Counted from the first letter of the stretch, positions 45,601-58,084 are shown. The stretch is 64,000 bases of DNA from Aedes albopictus (GCF_035046485.1 NC_085138.1:29041047-29105046), one strand, 5' to 3'. Notes: generated by a model from the letters alone, not told the origin. Made by a program: numbers and translations.

Positions 45601-48600
45601 ACTCTACGTTAATGAGTTTCCTTCCGTTATTGTGGCAGATATCTGTACAAACGAGGTGCAATACTGAAGAACTGGAAGCAGCGGTGGTTCGTGTTGGACT
45701 CGCATAAGCACCAGCTGAGGTACTACGATGCGATGGAGGACAGCAATTGCAAGGGGTATATTGGTGAGTTCTTGAAATTGTCTCCGTAATTCTGAAAGTA
45801 TGATTGTGCTAATGTATGGTTTGCCCTTTTAGAACTAGCGGAGGTGCAATCAGTGTCCCAGGCTCCGCCACAGGCAGCACCAGTGCCGTCGAAGAAGATT
45901 GACGAAAAGGCATTCTTTGATGTAAGTACCGAAGCGACCTTCAACCATCTAAATCTAAAGAATCATATGATATGCAATCGCCCACTTTCCAAAACTTGGA
46001 TCTGTTAGAAATTTGTTAAAGAACCTGCTTGTTTAGTTTTGTAAAATGTTTGATTCACCAAAGGGCGTGAACTGTCGAATACTAGATGATTACTGTGTTG
46101 TTATATTCTCCATTTCTCACAAAATTTTACTCGAACAGCTTGAAATAAGTCAAGAAATCATAATACCCACGGTGTTTGCACTGTTTTTTTTTGTAGAAAC
46201 GGAGAATTCTTCATCTCTTCATAAACATCCCGTTCACTACTACCAATCTAGTACTACACCGATCATGTCATATTGATCAGTTTGAGTCTTTACCATGCAA
46301 CATGGCGACCGTAGCTCTGTGCATGAGATGGCGACCGTGACAGAGCACAGTTTCCTGTCCCAGCGTCCTATTGATAGGACAAAGAATATTTTGATAATTA
46401 CACAATATTTCAGCATATTGTTTTTGGAGAAGTTGTTCTGAACATCCATACTTCGTACATAGTGAACAATAAACTTCAGAATTGACTCACTGAGTGGCGC
46501 AATAGTGCCTGGATGGCCGCGGTTTATGAGTCCAATAAAACCGGCCCTGTGTATAGGATCCAAGAATCGAAAAGTGTTCCAGGTCAATATTACTGCACTT
46601 GATATGATCAATATCGCGGACATCTTGGCCTGCATACAAGGTATCAGCAGGAATATATTCCTCCTGATTATTCCCCATGGATTTCTCCAAAGATTCCTAG
46701 TAGGGTTCATCTTGTAATATCTTTAGAGAATCCTACCAAGTACTGTTCTAAGGAGTCTTTCAGAAATTCCTCCCGAGATTGTGAGGAGGATTGCTCCTGG
46801 GATTGTTGTAGGTATTTCTTCGAGGATTCCTTTTGGGAATTCTGTAATTGCTTCAGTGATTTCTACAGGATTTTGTCAAAGATTTCTCCAAGGTTTTTTT
46901 TCTGGATTCGTTGAGAGTTTCTTCCGAGAATCTTGCATTGATTTCTCACAGGATTCCTTTGAGAATTTCTCCCGGGATTCATCCAGAATTCTTCTGGAAT
47001 TTCTCCCGGGATTCGTTGCGCGCTTCCTTTAGGATGTCTTCCCAGAATGCCTCCATTGATACCTCCCGGGATTACGTCATTTATTTTAACCGGGTTCCAT
47101 TGCGAATCTTGAGAGAAATATTCATGTAGAGATTCTTTCAAGGATTCTTCCGGCGATTCCTTTAGAGATTCTTCCCAGAATTCCTTCCAATGATTTCTCC
47201 ATGGATTTCTTTAGAGATTTCTACCGCGACTTCTCCATTTCTTCTGGGATTTATTCTGGGATTCATCAAGAATTCTTCCTGGATTTTCCCCCGGGATTCG
47301 TAGCGAGCTCCCTTTAGGATGTATTCCCAGAATGCCTTCATTGATACCTCCCGGGATTTCGTCGTTTGTTTTAAAAGGGTTTGATTGCGAATCTTGAGAG
47401 GAATATTCATATAGAGATTCTTTCAAGGACTCTTCCGGGGATTTATTTAAACATTTATCCCAGGATTCCTTCCGACTTTCCATCATTGATTTCTCCATGG
47501 ATTCCTTTAGAGATTTTTACTAGGACTTCTCCATTTGTTCTGGGATGTTTTTTTGATTGATTTTTCATATGATTCCTTTGGTGATTCTTCCCAGGATTTC
47601 ATTAGATATTTCTCCTGATTTCCTGATGATTATAAATTTCTCCTGGATTTCTTCAAAGATTCCTCCAGGGATTTCTCCCAAGATTATTTTATGGATTTCT
47701 TTACTTCCCTGGGTTTCGTCATTCATTTGTACCGGGTTTCTCCGAGGAATTCCTCTCATGATTTATATAGGGATTTTTTCAAGGACTCTTCCGGGGATTC
47801 CTTTAGAGATTTATTCCGGGATTGCTTTCGATTTGCCATCGTTAGTTTCTCCATGGATTCCTGTACAGATTTCTTTCGGGAGCTCTTCCGACATTCTTTC
47901 AAGTATTTTTCCAGAGAATCACTTAGGAATTCCTCCTGGATGTTTTCAGGGGTTTCTCCAAAGATTTCTTCCGGTATTCCTCCATTGATTTCTTTGGTGA
48001 TTGGTTCTCCAGGATTTCTTATGAGATTCCCCCAGGGATTTCCAAATTTATTTCTCCCGAGTTTATTTTACAGATTCCTTTAGCGATTCCCTTCAGGATT
48101 TTTTCTTGGGTTCATTCATTGATCTTTCTCATGGTTTCTTTAGCGTTTTTTCCTAAAATTCCTTCAGGATTTTCTCCAGGAATCGCATTTCACATCCGTT
48201 CAAACAACTTCGTCGAAGACACCAATTTAAAACTTTAAAGCATGCTTTATTAACTTTAGCGGTATGGTGTCTTAGAAGAATTTGTTCTATATATGTAACT
48301 TTTTATATTGGAATTTTCTACTGGAAGTTTTGATGAGATGCCTTAAGTAATTTCTGTTGGAAATCCTCCTGGGATTCTTGGAGGACTCCCTACTGTAATT
48401 ACTGAAGAAATCCCAGCTGCAAAATGATTGAGAAACCCCAACGAGAATTCTTAGAGAAGTCCTAGTAGGAATATCTATTGATACCCTAAAAGAAATTCCT
48501 ACATGGACCCTGGAAAAAATCTCTAGAGGGATCGCAAGAGGAATTTCTATAGGAATTCTTAAAGAAATCTCTGAAAGAATCCTTGGAGGAATCACAAGAA

Positions 48601-51600
48601 AAATATGGATTAGAAATCCTTGCCGAAACCTCTGAAGCAATCCCAAAAAGAATGTTTAGACTTTGGATAAATTCTAAGAGGATTTCTAAAAAGATTTCTT
48701 AAGGATTGCCTCCAGAGTCCAGGAATGCATGATGGGATTCTCTAGAACTCCTGCTGGGATTTCTGAATTGAATACCTTTAAGGATTCCTTCACAAATTTC
48801 TGCAAAGATTCATCCAAGAATTCTTATGACCTTACCACTGAAAACTCTTGTTGAGGGATTCCTCCAGCGATTTCTGCTTTACTTCAAATATAGTATTCCT
48901 GCTGGACATCCTTTTGAGATTACTATTACTGTCGATAAGAACTGCTACTTGGTTTCCTCAACTTCTGACAGGGATCCTCCATGTTTTTTTTCTGGGTTTC
49001 CCACACAATACCTGCAGGGAATCCTTCAGGGAGATGCTCCTACTGCAAATCCTTGAGAAATCTCGGCAAGAATTTCAGCAGAAATTCTAGTAGGACTTCC
49101 AGAAGGAATCCCAGCAGTAACTTTTGGACTACTTATACAGAGCAGAAAGAATTCGTCAAAAAATTTCTGAAGGAATCATAGCAGAAAGCCCTGGAAGAAT
49201 TTCAAGAAATCCCAGGCGGAAAGCCTGGACGAATACCAGAATGAACTTTCGGAGGAATCCCTGCAGTCATAGCTTTAGGAATTCCAAGAAAATTGCTGAA
49301 GAAATCTATTTAAAAATTCTTTAAGAAATGTCTCCACCATACATTTCTTTAAGGATTCCTCTGACTCCTTTAGAGATTTCTTCGGCGATTTATTGGATTT
49401 CATCAAGGATTCCTCTGGGGATTCCTCTCGAAATACCTCCAGGAATTTTTGCTGGGATTCCTTCATGAATATCTGCCAGGAATTCTGCGCGCACTTTCAT
49501 TGTGATTTCCCAAGCACTTCCAGATGGTCGTTCTGCAGTTATTGTTCTGGGGGTCCTCCAGGATTTCCTGCACATTTTCCAGTAGGAATTACTCGAAGAA
49601 TCCTAGCAAGACTTCTTGAAGGATTCCCACCACGAGTGCTGCCTGGAGAAAACCCAGCAGCATTACAAGAGCAATTTCAACAGAAATTCTCAAAGGAATC
49701 TGAAGAGGATTTCCAGTAAGAATGCGAAGAGATATTCCTAGAAAGATCTTTAAGAAATTCACATGCATTCCAAAAAAACTCAGGGTGATTTTCTGGTGGA
49801 ATCCATGGAGAAGTTACAGCAGCAATTGCTGGATGAATCCCTTAAAAAAATGGATGAATTCCAGAAAGAATTTCCAGAGAGGTAATCCCAGAAAAATTGT
49901 TGGATAAATTCCAAGAGGAGTTCCTGGAGAAATCCTTGGAAAAATCTCCGGAGATGCTATTGAGAATTTTTTGGAGGAAATCCAGCAAGCATTCTTGGAG
50001 ACTTACTGGTGGTAATACATGGGGGCTAAAAGAGGTTAAAAGAGAGTTTTCTAAAGGTGGTTCCTGAAGTATAGTTCTGTAAAGAACCAATTTAAAGAAG
50101 TTGTAGGTTATCCAAGAACTCAGGTCATGCAAAAGCTTTCGCGATTAAGCGCCTTAAGATCTACAAGTGCAATCAATGGGTTGTTGTTGCATTACTGATA
50201 CGGTGCACCATCCTACAGGACCTTGGAGCATAGCTCTGTAGAGAAGTAGTTTTGAAAAATGTTCTAGGTCATCCTATAACTTCCGCGTGTAAAAGTCTTA
50301 AGATCTTCAAGCGTATTCAATGGATTTTTGTTACATTACTAATACGGTGTTACATCTTACGGGTCCATTGAGCATAGTTGTGTCATTATAATCAATGAAA
50401 TATTGTTGAATGACTGATGCGGTGTAGCATCCTACAGGTCCATGACGCATAGTTCTGTAAAGAACTACTTTCCACAGGTGTTCTAGGCCGTCCAAGAATT
50501 TCCGCTAGTAAAGGTCTAAAGATCAACTAGCGTTGTTACATTACTGATACGGGGCAACATCATACAGATCCATAGAGCACGGTTCTTTAGAGAACTAATT
50601 TTCGATGATGTTCTAGGTCCTTCTAGAACTTCCGCGAGTTAAGGCATTAAAATCTACGCGAAACCAATGGATTTTATTTTTGCTGCATTACTGATACGGT
50701 GCAATATCTTACAGGTCCATGGAGCATTCTTTTGTAAATAACTAATTTCCAAAGATGTTCTAGGGCCTCCAATAAATTCCACGAGTAAAGGCCTTAACAT
50801 CTACAAGCATAATAGGTTGTTGCTACATTACTGATACGTCGTAATGTATATGTGTTATATCCTTCCTTTTTTCTATAACTTATTTCCAAAGATGGTATAG
50901 GTCCCTTAAGAACATCCGCGAAAAACAGTTTTAAGATAAGCGTAATCGATGGATTGTTGTTACATTATTGATACGGTGTGATAATTTAATTTCAATTATC
51001 ATAAAGTCATGCGATTATTACACCTAGAAAGTATTACTGATACGGTCCAACAATCTACAGGTCCATGGCGCATTATTGTGTAGAGAACTATGTAGTTTAC
51101 CAAGATGTCCTACGTCCTCCAAGAACTTCCACGAGTGAAGGCCTTAGGATCTACAAGCGTAATAAATGGATTGTTTTTACTTTACTGATACGGTGCAGAA
51201 TCCCACATGTCCATGGAGCATTGTGCTGAAGAGAAATAATTTCTCAAGATATTTTCGGTCCTTCAAGTACGTTCGCGAGTAAAGACCTTAAGATCTACAA
51301 GGGTAATCAGTGGATTTTGGTTACATTACTGATGCGGTGCAATATCCAACAGGTCCATGTAGCATTGCATTGTTCTGTAACAACCTAATTTCTAAAGATA
51401 TTTTTGCACTCCCGTTAATAAAGGCCTAAAGATCTAAAAGGGTAATCAATGACTTGTTGTTGCATTACTGATATGGTATAAGATCCTACAGGCTTTCCTT
51501 TTGTCAACTGCGGGTTGTCATAGCATTACTGATGCGATGCAACATCCTACAGGTGGATGGAAAACAGTTCTGTAGAGTCTTGATTTTCAACGCAGTTCTA

Positions 51601-52356
51601 GGTCATCCAAAACTCTCCTGAATGCAGGCCTACAAACCTGATTAAGCCCGGAGCGGTCGCGTCGTTTACTGAGTACATACACGCACCATGAAGAATACAC
51701 GCTTTTTGTACACAGTGTAAGCGGGGTGTCGCTAAGGGTGGTTGAAGACGCGACTGCTCGAGTGTTAATGGGTTGTTATTAGATTCTAAATGCGATGCAA
51801 CATTCTACTGGTCTATGGTAGATTGTAGAGTACTGATTTACAAAGATGTTCTAGGTCCTCCAAGTACTCTCGCCAATAAAGGCCTTAAGATCTAAAAGCG
51901 TGATTAATGGACTGTTATAACATTACTGATGCGATGCATCATCCTACAAACCCATGGAAGATAGTTCTGTGGACTAATTATTCAGAGGTGTTTAGGTCTC
52001 CCAAGTACTCTCGCGAATATCTACGAGCGTGATCTTATTACAAATATCTAAAATGTTCCTTCAAGGATTTCTTCTGGGATTCTGGTGATCCCTTCATCGA
52101 TTTCTTCCGGAATTCCTTCTGGCATTTTTCCGGGATTCGGGTCATACGGAGAAATGGGGAATTCATATCATGTAAAGGGTTATTCTGAAACTTTCATCTT
52201 TCTTACCTTCTACAATTGCATGTCTCCTGGTTTCAATAACTAACCGACGCTTTCCCTTTCCAGCTGAAAACAAGCCGACGAACGTACAACTTCTACGCAG
52301 CGGACGCAACCAGCGCCCAGGAGTGGATCGAAAAGATTCAGGCTTGTCTGCAGTAA
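39670..52356 (+). CDS. Sbf: Sbf: SET-binding-factor / myotubularin-related pseudophosphatase (exons 2-8)
   Basis: Orthologue of MTMR5/MTMR13 (SBF1/2): a large DENN-domain Rab21/Rab28-type exchange factor fused to a dead phosphoinositide phosphatase, acting on endosomal traffic (known from the family). Exons read from the sequence: 39670-39755, 39825-45061, 45130-45285, 45354-45572, 45639-45763, 45833-45921 and 52264-52356 (stop TAA 52354-52356). All introns are GT-AG; five are 66-69 bp and the last is 6342 bp. With exon 1 (10469-10523, minus strand) the spliced length is 6060 nt, exactly 2020 codons, which supports every junction. Domains in order are DENN, SBF2, GRAM, myotubularin, C1 and PH; the extra C1 is the insect arrangement. 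The long open frame beginning at the Met codon 39930 is not the true start: homologous residues ([16 protein letters not shown]) precede it. The stop at 45065 is inside an intron. Confidence 0.95.
39825..45061 (+). CDS. Sbf: Sbf large exon: DENN, SBF2, GRAM and inactive myotubularin regions
   Basis: This single 5.2-kb exon holds most of the protein. The central DENN region (IVSRLDY, then TEHKILFHS and ALMYPF) lies at about 40045-40620 and the downstream DENN part to about 41010. The SBF2 segment ([16 protein letters not shown]...) is at about 41400-41830. An acidic, Ser/His-rich linker follows at 42120-42235. GRAM (MRVYLL...[14 protein letters not shown]) is at about 42440-42790. The myotubularin region runs about 43085-44330. 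Where active myotubularins have HCSDGWDRT, this protein has LEDGWDVT (44082-44105): the catalytic Cys and Arg are absent, so the domain cannot be a phosphatase. MTMR5/13 lack them too, and in that family the domain mediates pairing with an active partner such as MTMR2. A Leu/Glu-rich helix is likely near 44870-45000. The exon ends AG|GTAATG. Confidence 0.94.
45130..45572 (+). CDS. Sbf: Sbf exons 4-5: C1 (zinc, diacylglycerol-type) domain
   Basis: Exon 45130-45285 and exon 45354-45572 (intron 45286-45353) encode a complete C1 pattern: H-X12-C-X2-C-X13-C-X2-C-X4-H-X2-C-X7-C, from HRFEKHAYS to PKNC. All eight metal ligands are present, so the zinc fold should be intact. Whether it binds diacylglycerol cannot be judged from this pattern. 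A linker rich in Asn, Ser and Gln follows ([18 protein letters not shown]). Insect SBF proteins have this domain just before the PH domain. Confidence 0.92.
45639..52356 (+). CDS. Sbf: Sbf exons 6-8: C-terminal PH domain and stop
   Basis: Exons 45639-45763, 45833-45921 and 52264-52356 encode a PH domain: [21 protein letters not shown] (beta 1-3), then [16 protein letters not shown], and at the end the invariant Trp of the C-terminal helix in [11 protein letters not shown], followed directly by TAA. The last intron, 45922-52263, splits the PH domain between KAFFD and [14 protein letters not shown] and is ninety times longer than the other introns of this half of the gene because repeats have filled it. 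The acceptor (TTTCCAG, 52257-52263) is clean, so the gene looks functional despite the expanded intron. Confidence 0.92.
45922..46640 (+). other. First part of Sbf intron 7
   Basis: Unique AT-rich DNA after the GTAAGT donor (45922). An open frame at 46240-46710 (-) has no recognised domain. Confidence 0.5.
46650..50010. repeat. GGAATTCC-type arrays with alternating strand bias, in Sbf intron 7
   Basis: 46650-48190 is pyrimidine-rich on the plus strand (GATTCCTTTAGAGATTTCTCC style), 48330-48650 purine-rich, 49040-49320 purine-rich, 49330-49560 pyrimidine-rich, 49590-50000 purine-rich. Within 46990-47500 a block of about 290 bp is repeated in tandem (TGCCTCCATTGATACCTCCC at 47048 and CTTCATTGATACCTCCCGGG at 47336). 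Unrelated unique DNA lies at 48190-48290. Open frames are compositional. Confidence 0.8.
50030..52060. repeat. ~145-bp satellite, about 14 units, in Sbf intron 7
   Basis: The block ATTACTGATACGGTGCAACA recurs near 50195, 50335, 50418, 50541, 50688, 50828, 50966, 51030, 51182, 51326, 51465, 51528, 51791 and 51925, mostly 140-150 bp apart. Each unit also has TACAGGTCCATGGAGCATAG, GTTCTAGGTCCTCCAAGAAC and CCTTAAGATCTACAAGCG. Units are diverged. One small insertion is at 51645-51760. Confidence 0.8.
51645..51760. mobile_element. Small inverted-repeat insertion in the intronic satellite
   Basis: GAGCGGTCGCGTC on the left and GACGCGACTGCTC on the right are inverted with one mismatch, and the text between them does not belong to the satellite unit. 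MITE-like, about 115 bp. Confidence 0.55.
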
Positions 52357-53400
52357 AAACAACAAGTCAGCGGAAGGTATTCACCAGATCACACCAATCC
52401 CATCGTTTCCATCATCAAATACACGTGCGGTAGAAAATAATTTATCAAGTAACGTAAAATAGATACACGCAAACAAAACCAGGTAGGCATATTTCTAGCA
52501 AATCACCACATACAAAATCATGAAACCTAAAGATTTTCCAAACGGATTTCCGATATCTGATGTATAATAGTGACGCGACGTAAGAAAGCGTTATGGTAAG
52601 CGAACATACTCATTTAAAATTAGCGCAAAAGTGACACACACAGAAATAATCATCAAATACATAAAAAAAAAACAAGAAACAAACACTTATACATAGTAGC
52701 AGAAAGTTTCATATCAGCATGATTGTTCGAGTTGAAAATTCGACTCCTGAAACACAAAGAGCGTCCGAATGGAATCCTCTTGGATTGCGTGAAATAAAAG
52801 GACACAGACACATCATGCAAGCGAAAGATATTCAGATCCATTAGTATTTATATATGTGTGTACATGTGTGTTGGTGTCCTTTGCTGCGCGCAGTGTTGTT
52901 TCCTTAAGTTGTTGTTAGGCAAAACTCGTTTTAAAGTAATAGTAATATCAAGGAGACCGAAAACTTTTCAAATTTATGCGATTTGAAACAAATATTTTTC
53001 CGCAGCAATTTGACGAGGTTGCCAGGATTTCTTGATTCGCGCTAAATCTTCGCTATCAATGTATAGGTAAATAACTCGAACGAAGTAGTGCGGTGTACAG
53101 CTCAGAAAGAATGCTAGGGTTAGACAGAAAGTTGCTCGGAATCGAACTATAGACGAGTGTCATATTATGCAATACGTGTATCATAACAATAGAACATTCT
53201 CATAAAACGTGAAAAGTGTAGCAACTATTAGCACGTGGAATGATATACCAAAAGATGTTTCTTTTTTCTCCGTTCAACGTTATTTCAGTTTTTACTGCAT
53301 TTATTATTATTTTTCTGTATTCGAGAATTAAGGAGAAAAAAAGTTCTTTTAGAAAGAATTCGTCGTATCAATTTCAGTGAAGGTTTTTTTTTCTTATATG
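52357..53400 (+). other. Sbf 3'UTR
   Basis: Follows the stop codon at 52354-52356. An AATAAA signal at 52793-52798 gives a UTR of about 450 nt. The following AT-rich DNA up to about 53400 could carry alternative ends. The minus-strand frame 52653-52841 is not a gene. Confidence 0.6.
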
Positions 53401-53739
53401 TAACACTCTTTGTGACTCGCTTGTAGATCTACCCAAGAAACCAAAAGTATTAGATGGTCAACACAGCTTATACCGGCAGAACGTAAAATATCGACCATAT
53501 CTCAGGAACAAGCAAACCAAATTTCAGTAAATTTTGCACCATCGTAATCCTACACTATCATAGAAAAGTATTCTTTTCCATTGATAAAAGCGTTCCATAA
53601 GGGTGTCCTTGTCAAAGTTGTTCAGTAAATCGAACGCTTCCAGGCGATGATCGAAGCGGTTTAGCATTTCTCCGCAATGTGGCGCTAGTGTACGTAGCAG
53701 TTTTGATATTTCAAAATTCAACCCAAATGGCTTTCTCCA

Positions 53740-56335
53740 TTTTTCGGGAATTGCTCCAGTGATTTCATCTGGAAGTTTTCCATAAATATCTTCGTAAATT
53801 GCTTCTCAAGATTCTCAAGAGATAGTCTTCGGAGGTTTTTTGAAAATTATTTTTCTAATTCAGTCTTTCCGAAAGTTTGTCCAATCATTCTTACGGATGT
53901 TATTCGGGAGTTCTCCCAAGGGTTTCATGTAAAATTCTTCCAGGATTTTTTTCGGCAATTCTTCCACAGCTTCTTCAGTAATTCTTCTTTTTTATGGATT
54001 TCTTTAGGAATACTATTGAGATCATGGTTTTTCCAGGAGTTGTTTCGGAAATTTTTGCTTTGTCGCTTCAGTAAATGTGCCTGGTTACATCAGTGGTTCC
54101 TCCAGGGACTCCTTCAAAAAATCTTCACAACGATTTCTGTAGAAACGTTTTTCTAAACACGAATTTCTCTATAAATCTTTCAATTATTAATTTGGAAACT
54201 TTTTCCAGGAATTTCTTAAGTTTCTTACAGGTATTAATAGAGATGTTTCAATAGCAATTCTTTCGGAATTTCTTAAAAGATTTTTTTTAGAAAATCTTGA
54301 AGGGATTGCTTCAAAAAATAAGAGCTTTCTCTAAAAAGCAATTAAAATAATCTAGAAAACCTTCCATGGATATCTCAGAAATTGCTTCATCGATTCCTAA
54401 AAAAAATCATACAGGGATTTTTTAAGAATTTTTGACGAATGCCTTTAGAGATTTCTCTGAGAATTCCTCCATCCTTCCAGGGATTCCTTCAGAAAACGCA
54501 AAGTTTGCTTTAGAATTTTCCCGAAAGTTCCTTAACATATAGTGGCAAGAATACTTGCACATATATCTTGGATGAGTTTATAAGACATTGTAGACATTGT
54601 TGATGCCGCTAATGTCGTCTACAATGTCTCAGCTCCTCACATCTGACCATGTTCTTGCAAGCATTTTTGTTTCAAAAATTCAATCATCAAATTAGAAAGA
54701 GCCCATTTCTAGAAATCGATTGAGGAACCCTTTCATAAACCCTTCCTTTGATTCTTTACGAAATTGCTCCATCGATTTCTTTAGAAAATCCTCCAGAAAT
54801 GCCTTTCAGAATGTCTACTACGGATTGCTTTGTCATGTTCTTTAAGAGCATTTTCCAAGGGTTGCTTCAGAAATTCCTCTAGAATTTCGTCATGAGGATC
54901 CTCCAGAAGTTTTTCCAAGAATTCCTCTAGAAAAGCTTCCATGAGTTTCCTTAGAAACGCCTTCATATATTCATTCAGAAATCCGTACAAGATTTTTTCC
55001 AGGAAATCAGGAAAGAGTACGTCACGCCCTCCAGAAATGCATTCAGCGATTGATTCTGAAAATCTAATAATCAGAATTCCCCCCAGAAAGTTCTCCATGG
55101 ATTTCTTTAGAAAATCTGTCACGTTCTTCTTCAAAAGTTTATTCAAAGATTCCTTCAGAAGTTCATCTAGGGATTATATTGAAAATTTCCTTGGATATTT
55201 ATTCCTCCATAAATTTGTCCAAGGATTCCTTTATATAGAAATATTCTATGGACCCCTTCCAAAATTGCTCTATGCATTCCTTCAGAAATTACCACAGAAG
55301 TTCGGTCTTTCATTCTACCAAGGTTATTTCAGAAACTTCTTCAGCGGTTCAGAAGATCTTCCAGAGATTCTCTAAGAAATTAAGAATTTTTCCAACAAAT
55401 CTTTAAGGTAGATTTCCATAGGTTTATTCTGAAACTCCGATAGGAATTGCTTTAGAAATGTCTTCAGGGATTCGTTTGGAAAAACCAGCATGAATCCTTC
55501 CATAGATTTTTGCATTTTTACATTCAGTGATTCATGCAGGAATTTCTCCAGAGATTTCTGCAGGAGTTAGCATAGAGATTTCTTCAGGGTTTCCATTTGA
55601 TATTCGTCCATGTATTTCCCCAAAAACACCTCCAGCATTCTCTTTAAGGATAACTCCATGAATTATTTCACGGATTCTTTAAGGAATTTGTTTAGATAAA
55701 TTTCCTAAAAATGTCTACAGGAAATCCTTAAGAAATATCGCAACACTTTTTTCTAGGGATCTTTACAGAAGCTCATCTACGCCTTTCTCCAGGTATTCCT
55801 CCAAGAATTCCTTTCGGAAATATGTTCACAGGTTCGGAAATTCTTCCTGGGATTTCTTCAAGAATATCCTTGGGGTTTCTACAGATATTTCTCTAGAGAT
55901 TCATTCAAGAATAATTCCTGTGATATCTACATGGATTATTCAGGAATTCTTTCAGAAATTTCTAGTCGGATTGCTTTTGAAACTCCTTCAAAAACTTCCT
56001 TCCAAAATATCTCCAGAGACTTCTTAGGAATTTAAGATATTTCATCAGGAATATCAGCAAAGTTCTTCCATGGAGTTTTTAAGAAATTCCTCTAAAGTTT
56101 CCTTCAGGAACTCCCGCAAGGATTATTTTTAAAAATTGCTGGTGCAACTCCGTCAGAAGTATCTTATGGGATTCCTTCAGAGATTCCGCAGGAATTGCAC
56201 AGAATATTATTCGAAGAATTCTTCTGAGAACCTTGGAAAATCACTGGAGAATTGTCTGAAGGAATCTCTTAGAAAAACCCCTGGTGATACCTTTCAAGAT
56301 TCCTAGAAATAAGGAATCAGAAAATTCGGGACGAC
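53740..56335. repeat. GGAATTCC-type degenerate repeat array, mostly pyrimidine-rich
   Basis: Units like AGGGATTCCTTCAGAAATT repeat over 2.6 kb with the plus strand pyrimidine-rich until about 56200, then purine-rich at the end. Open frames 54781-55146 (-) and 54941-55375 (+) overlap on opposite strands and arise from the repeat. Confidence 0.75.
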
Positions 56336-56509
56336 TCAGATTTGAATCCTTTGAATATAAAGTGAATCAGACCTGAATCACTTGAATATGATGTTAACCA
56401 GAACTGAATCACTCTAATGAGAAGTGAATCAGACCTAAATCACTTGAATATGATGTGAACCAGACCTGAATACTTTGAATATGAAGTGAATCAGACCTGA
56501 AACACTTGA

Positions 56510-56752
56510 TTCTTCTTCTTCTTTATGGCTCGACGTCCCCACTGTGACTTGGCCTGCTTCGCTTCAACTTAGTGTACTTAGAGCATTTCCACAGTTATTA
56601 ATTGAAGTGCTTTCTTTGCCTGCCATTGCATGAATTTGTATATTGTGAGGCAAGTACAATGATGCACTATGCCCAGGGAGTCGAGAAAATTTTCCCGACC
56701 GGAACGGGAATTGAACCCGCCGTCCGTTAACCACTAGGCTAACTGGAGACCC
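56510..56752 (-). mobile_element. GAAGAAG-tailed tRNA-derived SINE, full length
   Basis: On the minus strand: GGTCTCCAGTTAGCCTAGTG (A box), GGGTTCAATTCCCG (B box), the body shared with 20462-20662, and a GAAGAAGAA tail at 56510-56520. Related in plan to Feilai but a different head and body. Confidence 0.85.
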
Positions 56753-57626
56753 TGAATACGAAGCGAATCAGATCTGAATCACTTGAATATGAAGTGAATC
56801 AGACCTCAATCACATGAATGTGAAGTGAATCAGGCCCAATTCTCTTGAATATGAAATGAACCAGACCTGAATCTTTTGAATACGAGTGAATCAGATCTGA
56901 ATCACTTAAATATAATGTGAATCAAAAGCGAATCACTTAAAAATTAAGTAATCCAGACGTGAATCAGTTGAATATGAAATTAGTTCGATCTGAATCACTC
57001 GAGTATGAATTGCATCAGATCTGAATCACTTGAATATGAAGTGAATCAGACCTGAATTGCTAGAATAAGATGTGAACCAGAACTGAATCACTCGAATAAT
57101 AAGTGAATCAGACTACAATCACTTGAATACGAACTGAATCAGACCCGAGTCACTTGAATATGGAATGAATCCTTTTAATATGAAGTGAATCAGACCTGAA
57201 TCACTAGAATGTGAAGTGAATCAGGCCTAATTATCATAAATATGAAGTGAATCAAACCTGAATCACTAGAATGTGAAGTGAGTCAGACCTGAATCACTTG
57301 AATATGATGTGAACCAGACCTGAATACTTTGAATATGAAGTGAATCAGACTTGAAACACTTGAATACGAAGTGAATCAGATCTGAATCACTTGAATATGA
57401 AGTGAATCAGACCTGAATATTTTGAATACGAAGTGAATCAGATCTGAGTCACTTAAATATAATAAGAATAGGAATAAGAAGTGAATCATACTATAATCAC
57501 TTGAAAATCAAGTGAATCAGATCTAAATCACTTTAATATGAAGTGATTCAGATCCGAATCGCTTGAATATGAAATGAATCACTTGAATATAAAATGAATC
57601 ACTTGAATATGAAATAATTACTTTAA

Positions 57627-57709
57627 CCTTCTTCGTGCATTAGCTTGCGCGCACCTCGCTAACCTAGTGCACGTTTAGGGGTCATAATGACCCTAATGCA
57701 CGAAGAGGG
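57627..57709. mobile_element. piggyBac-type MITE (83 bp)
   Basis: CCTTCTTCGTGCATTAG and CTAATGCACGAAGAGGG are inverted ends, flanked by TTAA at 57623-57626 and 57710-57713, the exact piggyBac target. The interior repeats GGGGTCATAATGACCC. It is inserted in the 31-bp array. Confidence 0.85.
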
Positions 57710-57812
57710 TTAAATATGAAGTGAATCAGACCTGAATCACTAGAATGTGAAGTGAATCAGACCTAATTCCCTCAAATATGAAGTGAGTCAGACCTGAATC
57801 ACTTGAATACGA

Positions 57813-58084
57813 CCCAAGTAATCACGATGCTGAAGCCTTATTGCATGCAGATATACGGTGTACTTAGAGCAATCATTACTTTACATGCAAACTTAAAGTG
57901 GATTTAAAGTGGAAATGGGCAATTATGCGACTGCTTCAAGATTATACCAGTATAATCTTAATTTGATTGTATAATTGCCCACTTCCACTTTAAATCAACC
58001 TAAAGTTTGCATGTAAAGTAATGATTGCACTAAATATACCGTATATCTGCATGCAATAAGGCTTCAGCACCGTGGTTACTTGGG
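57813..58084. mobile_element. CCCAAGTAA-TIR MITE (272 bp)
   Basis: The two halves are reverse complements over about 115 bp, with ends CCCAAGTAA and TTACTTGGG. GA flanks both sides (57811-57812, 58085-58086), where a normal unit of the array has a single GA. So the target duplication is 2 bp, as for 25374-27008. Confidence 0.88.
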
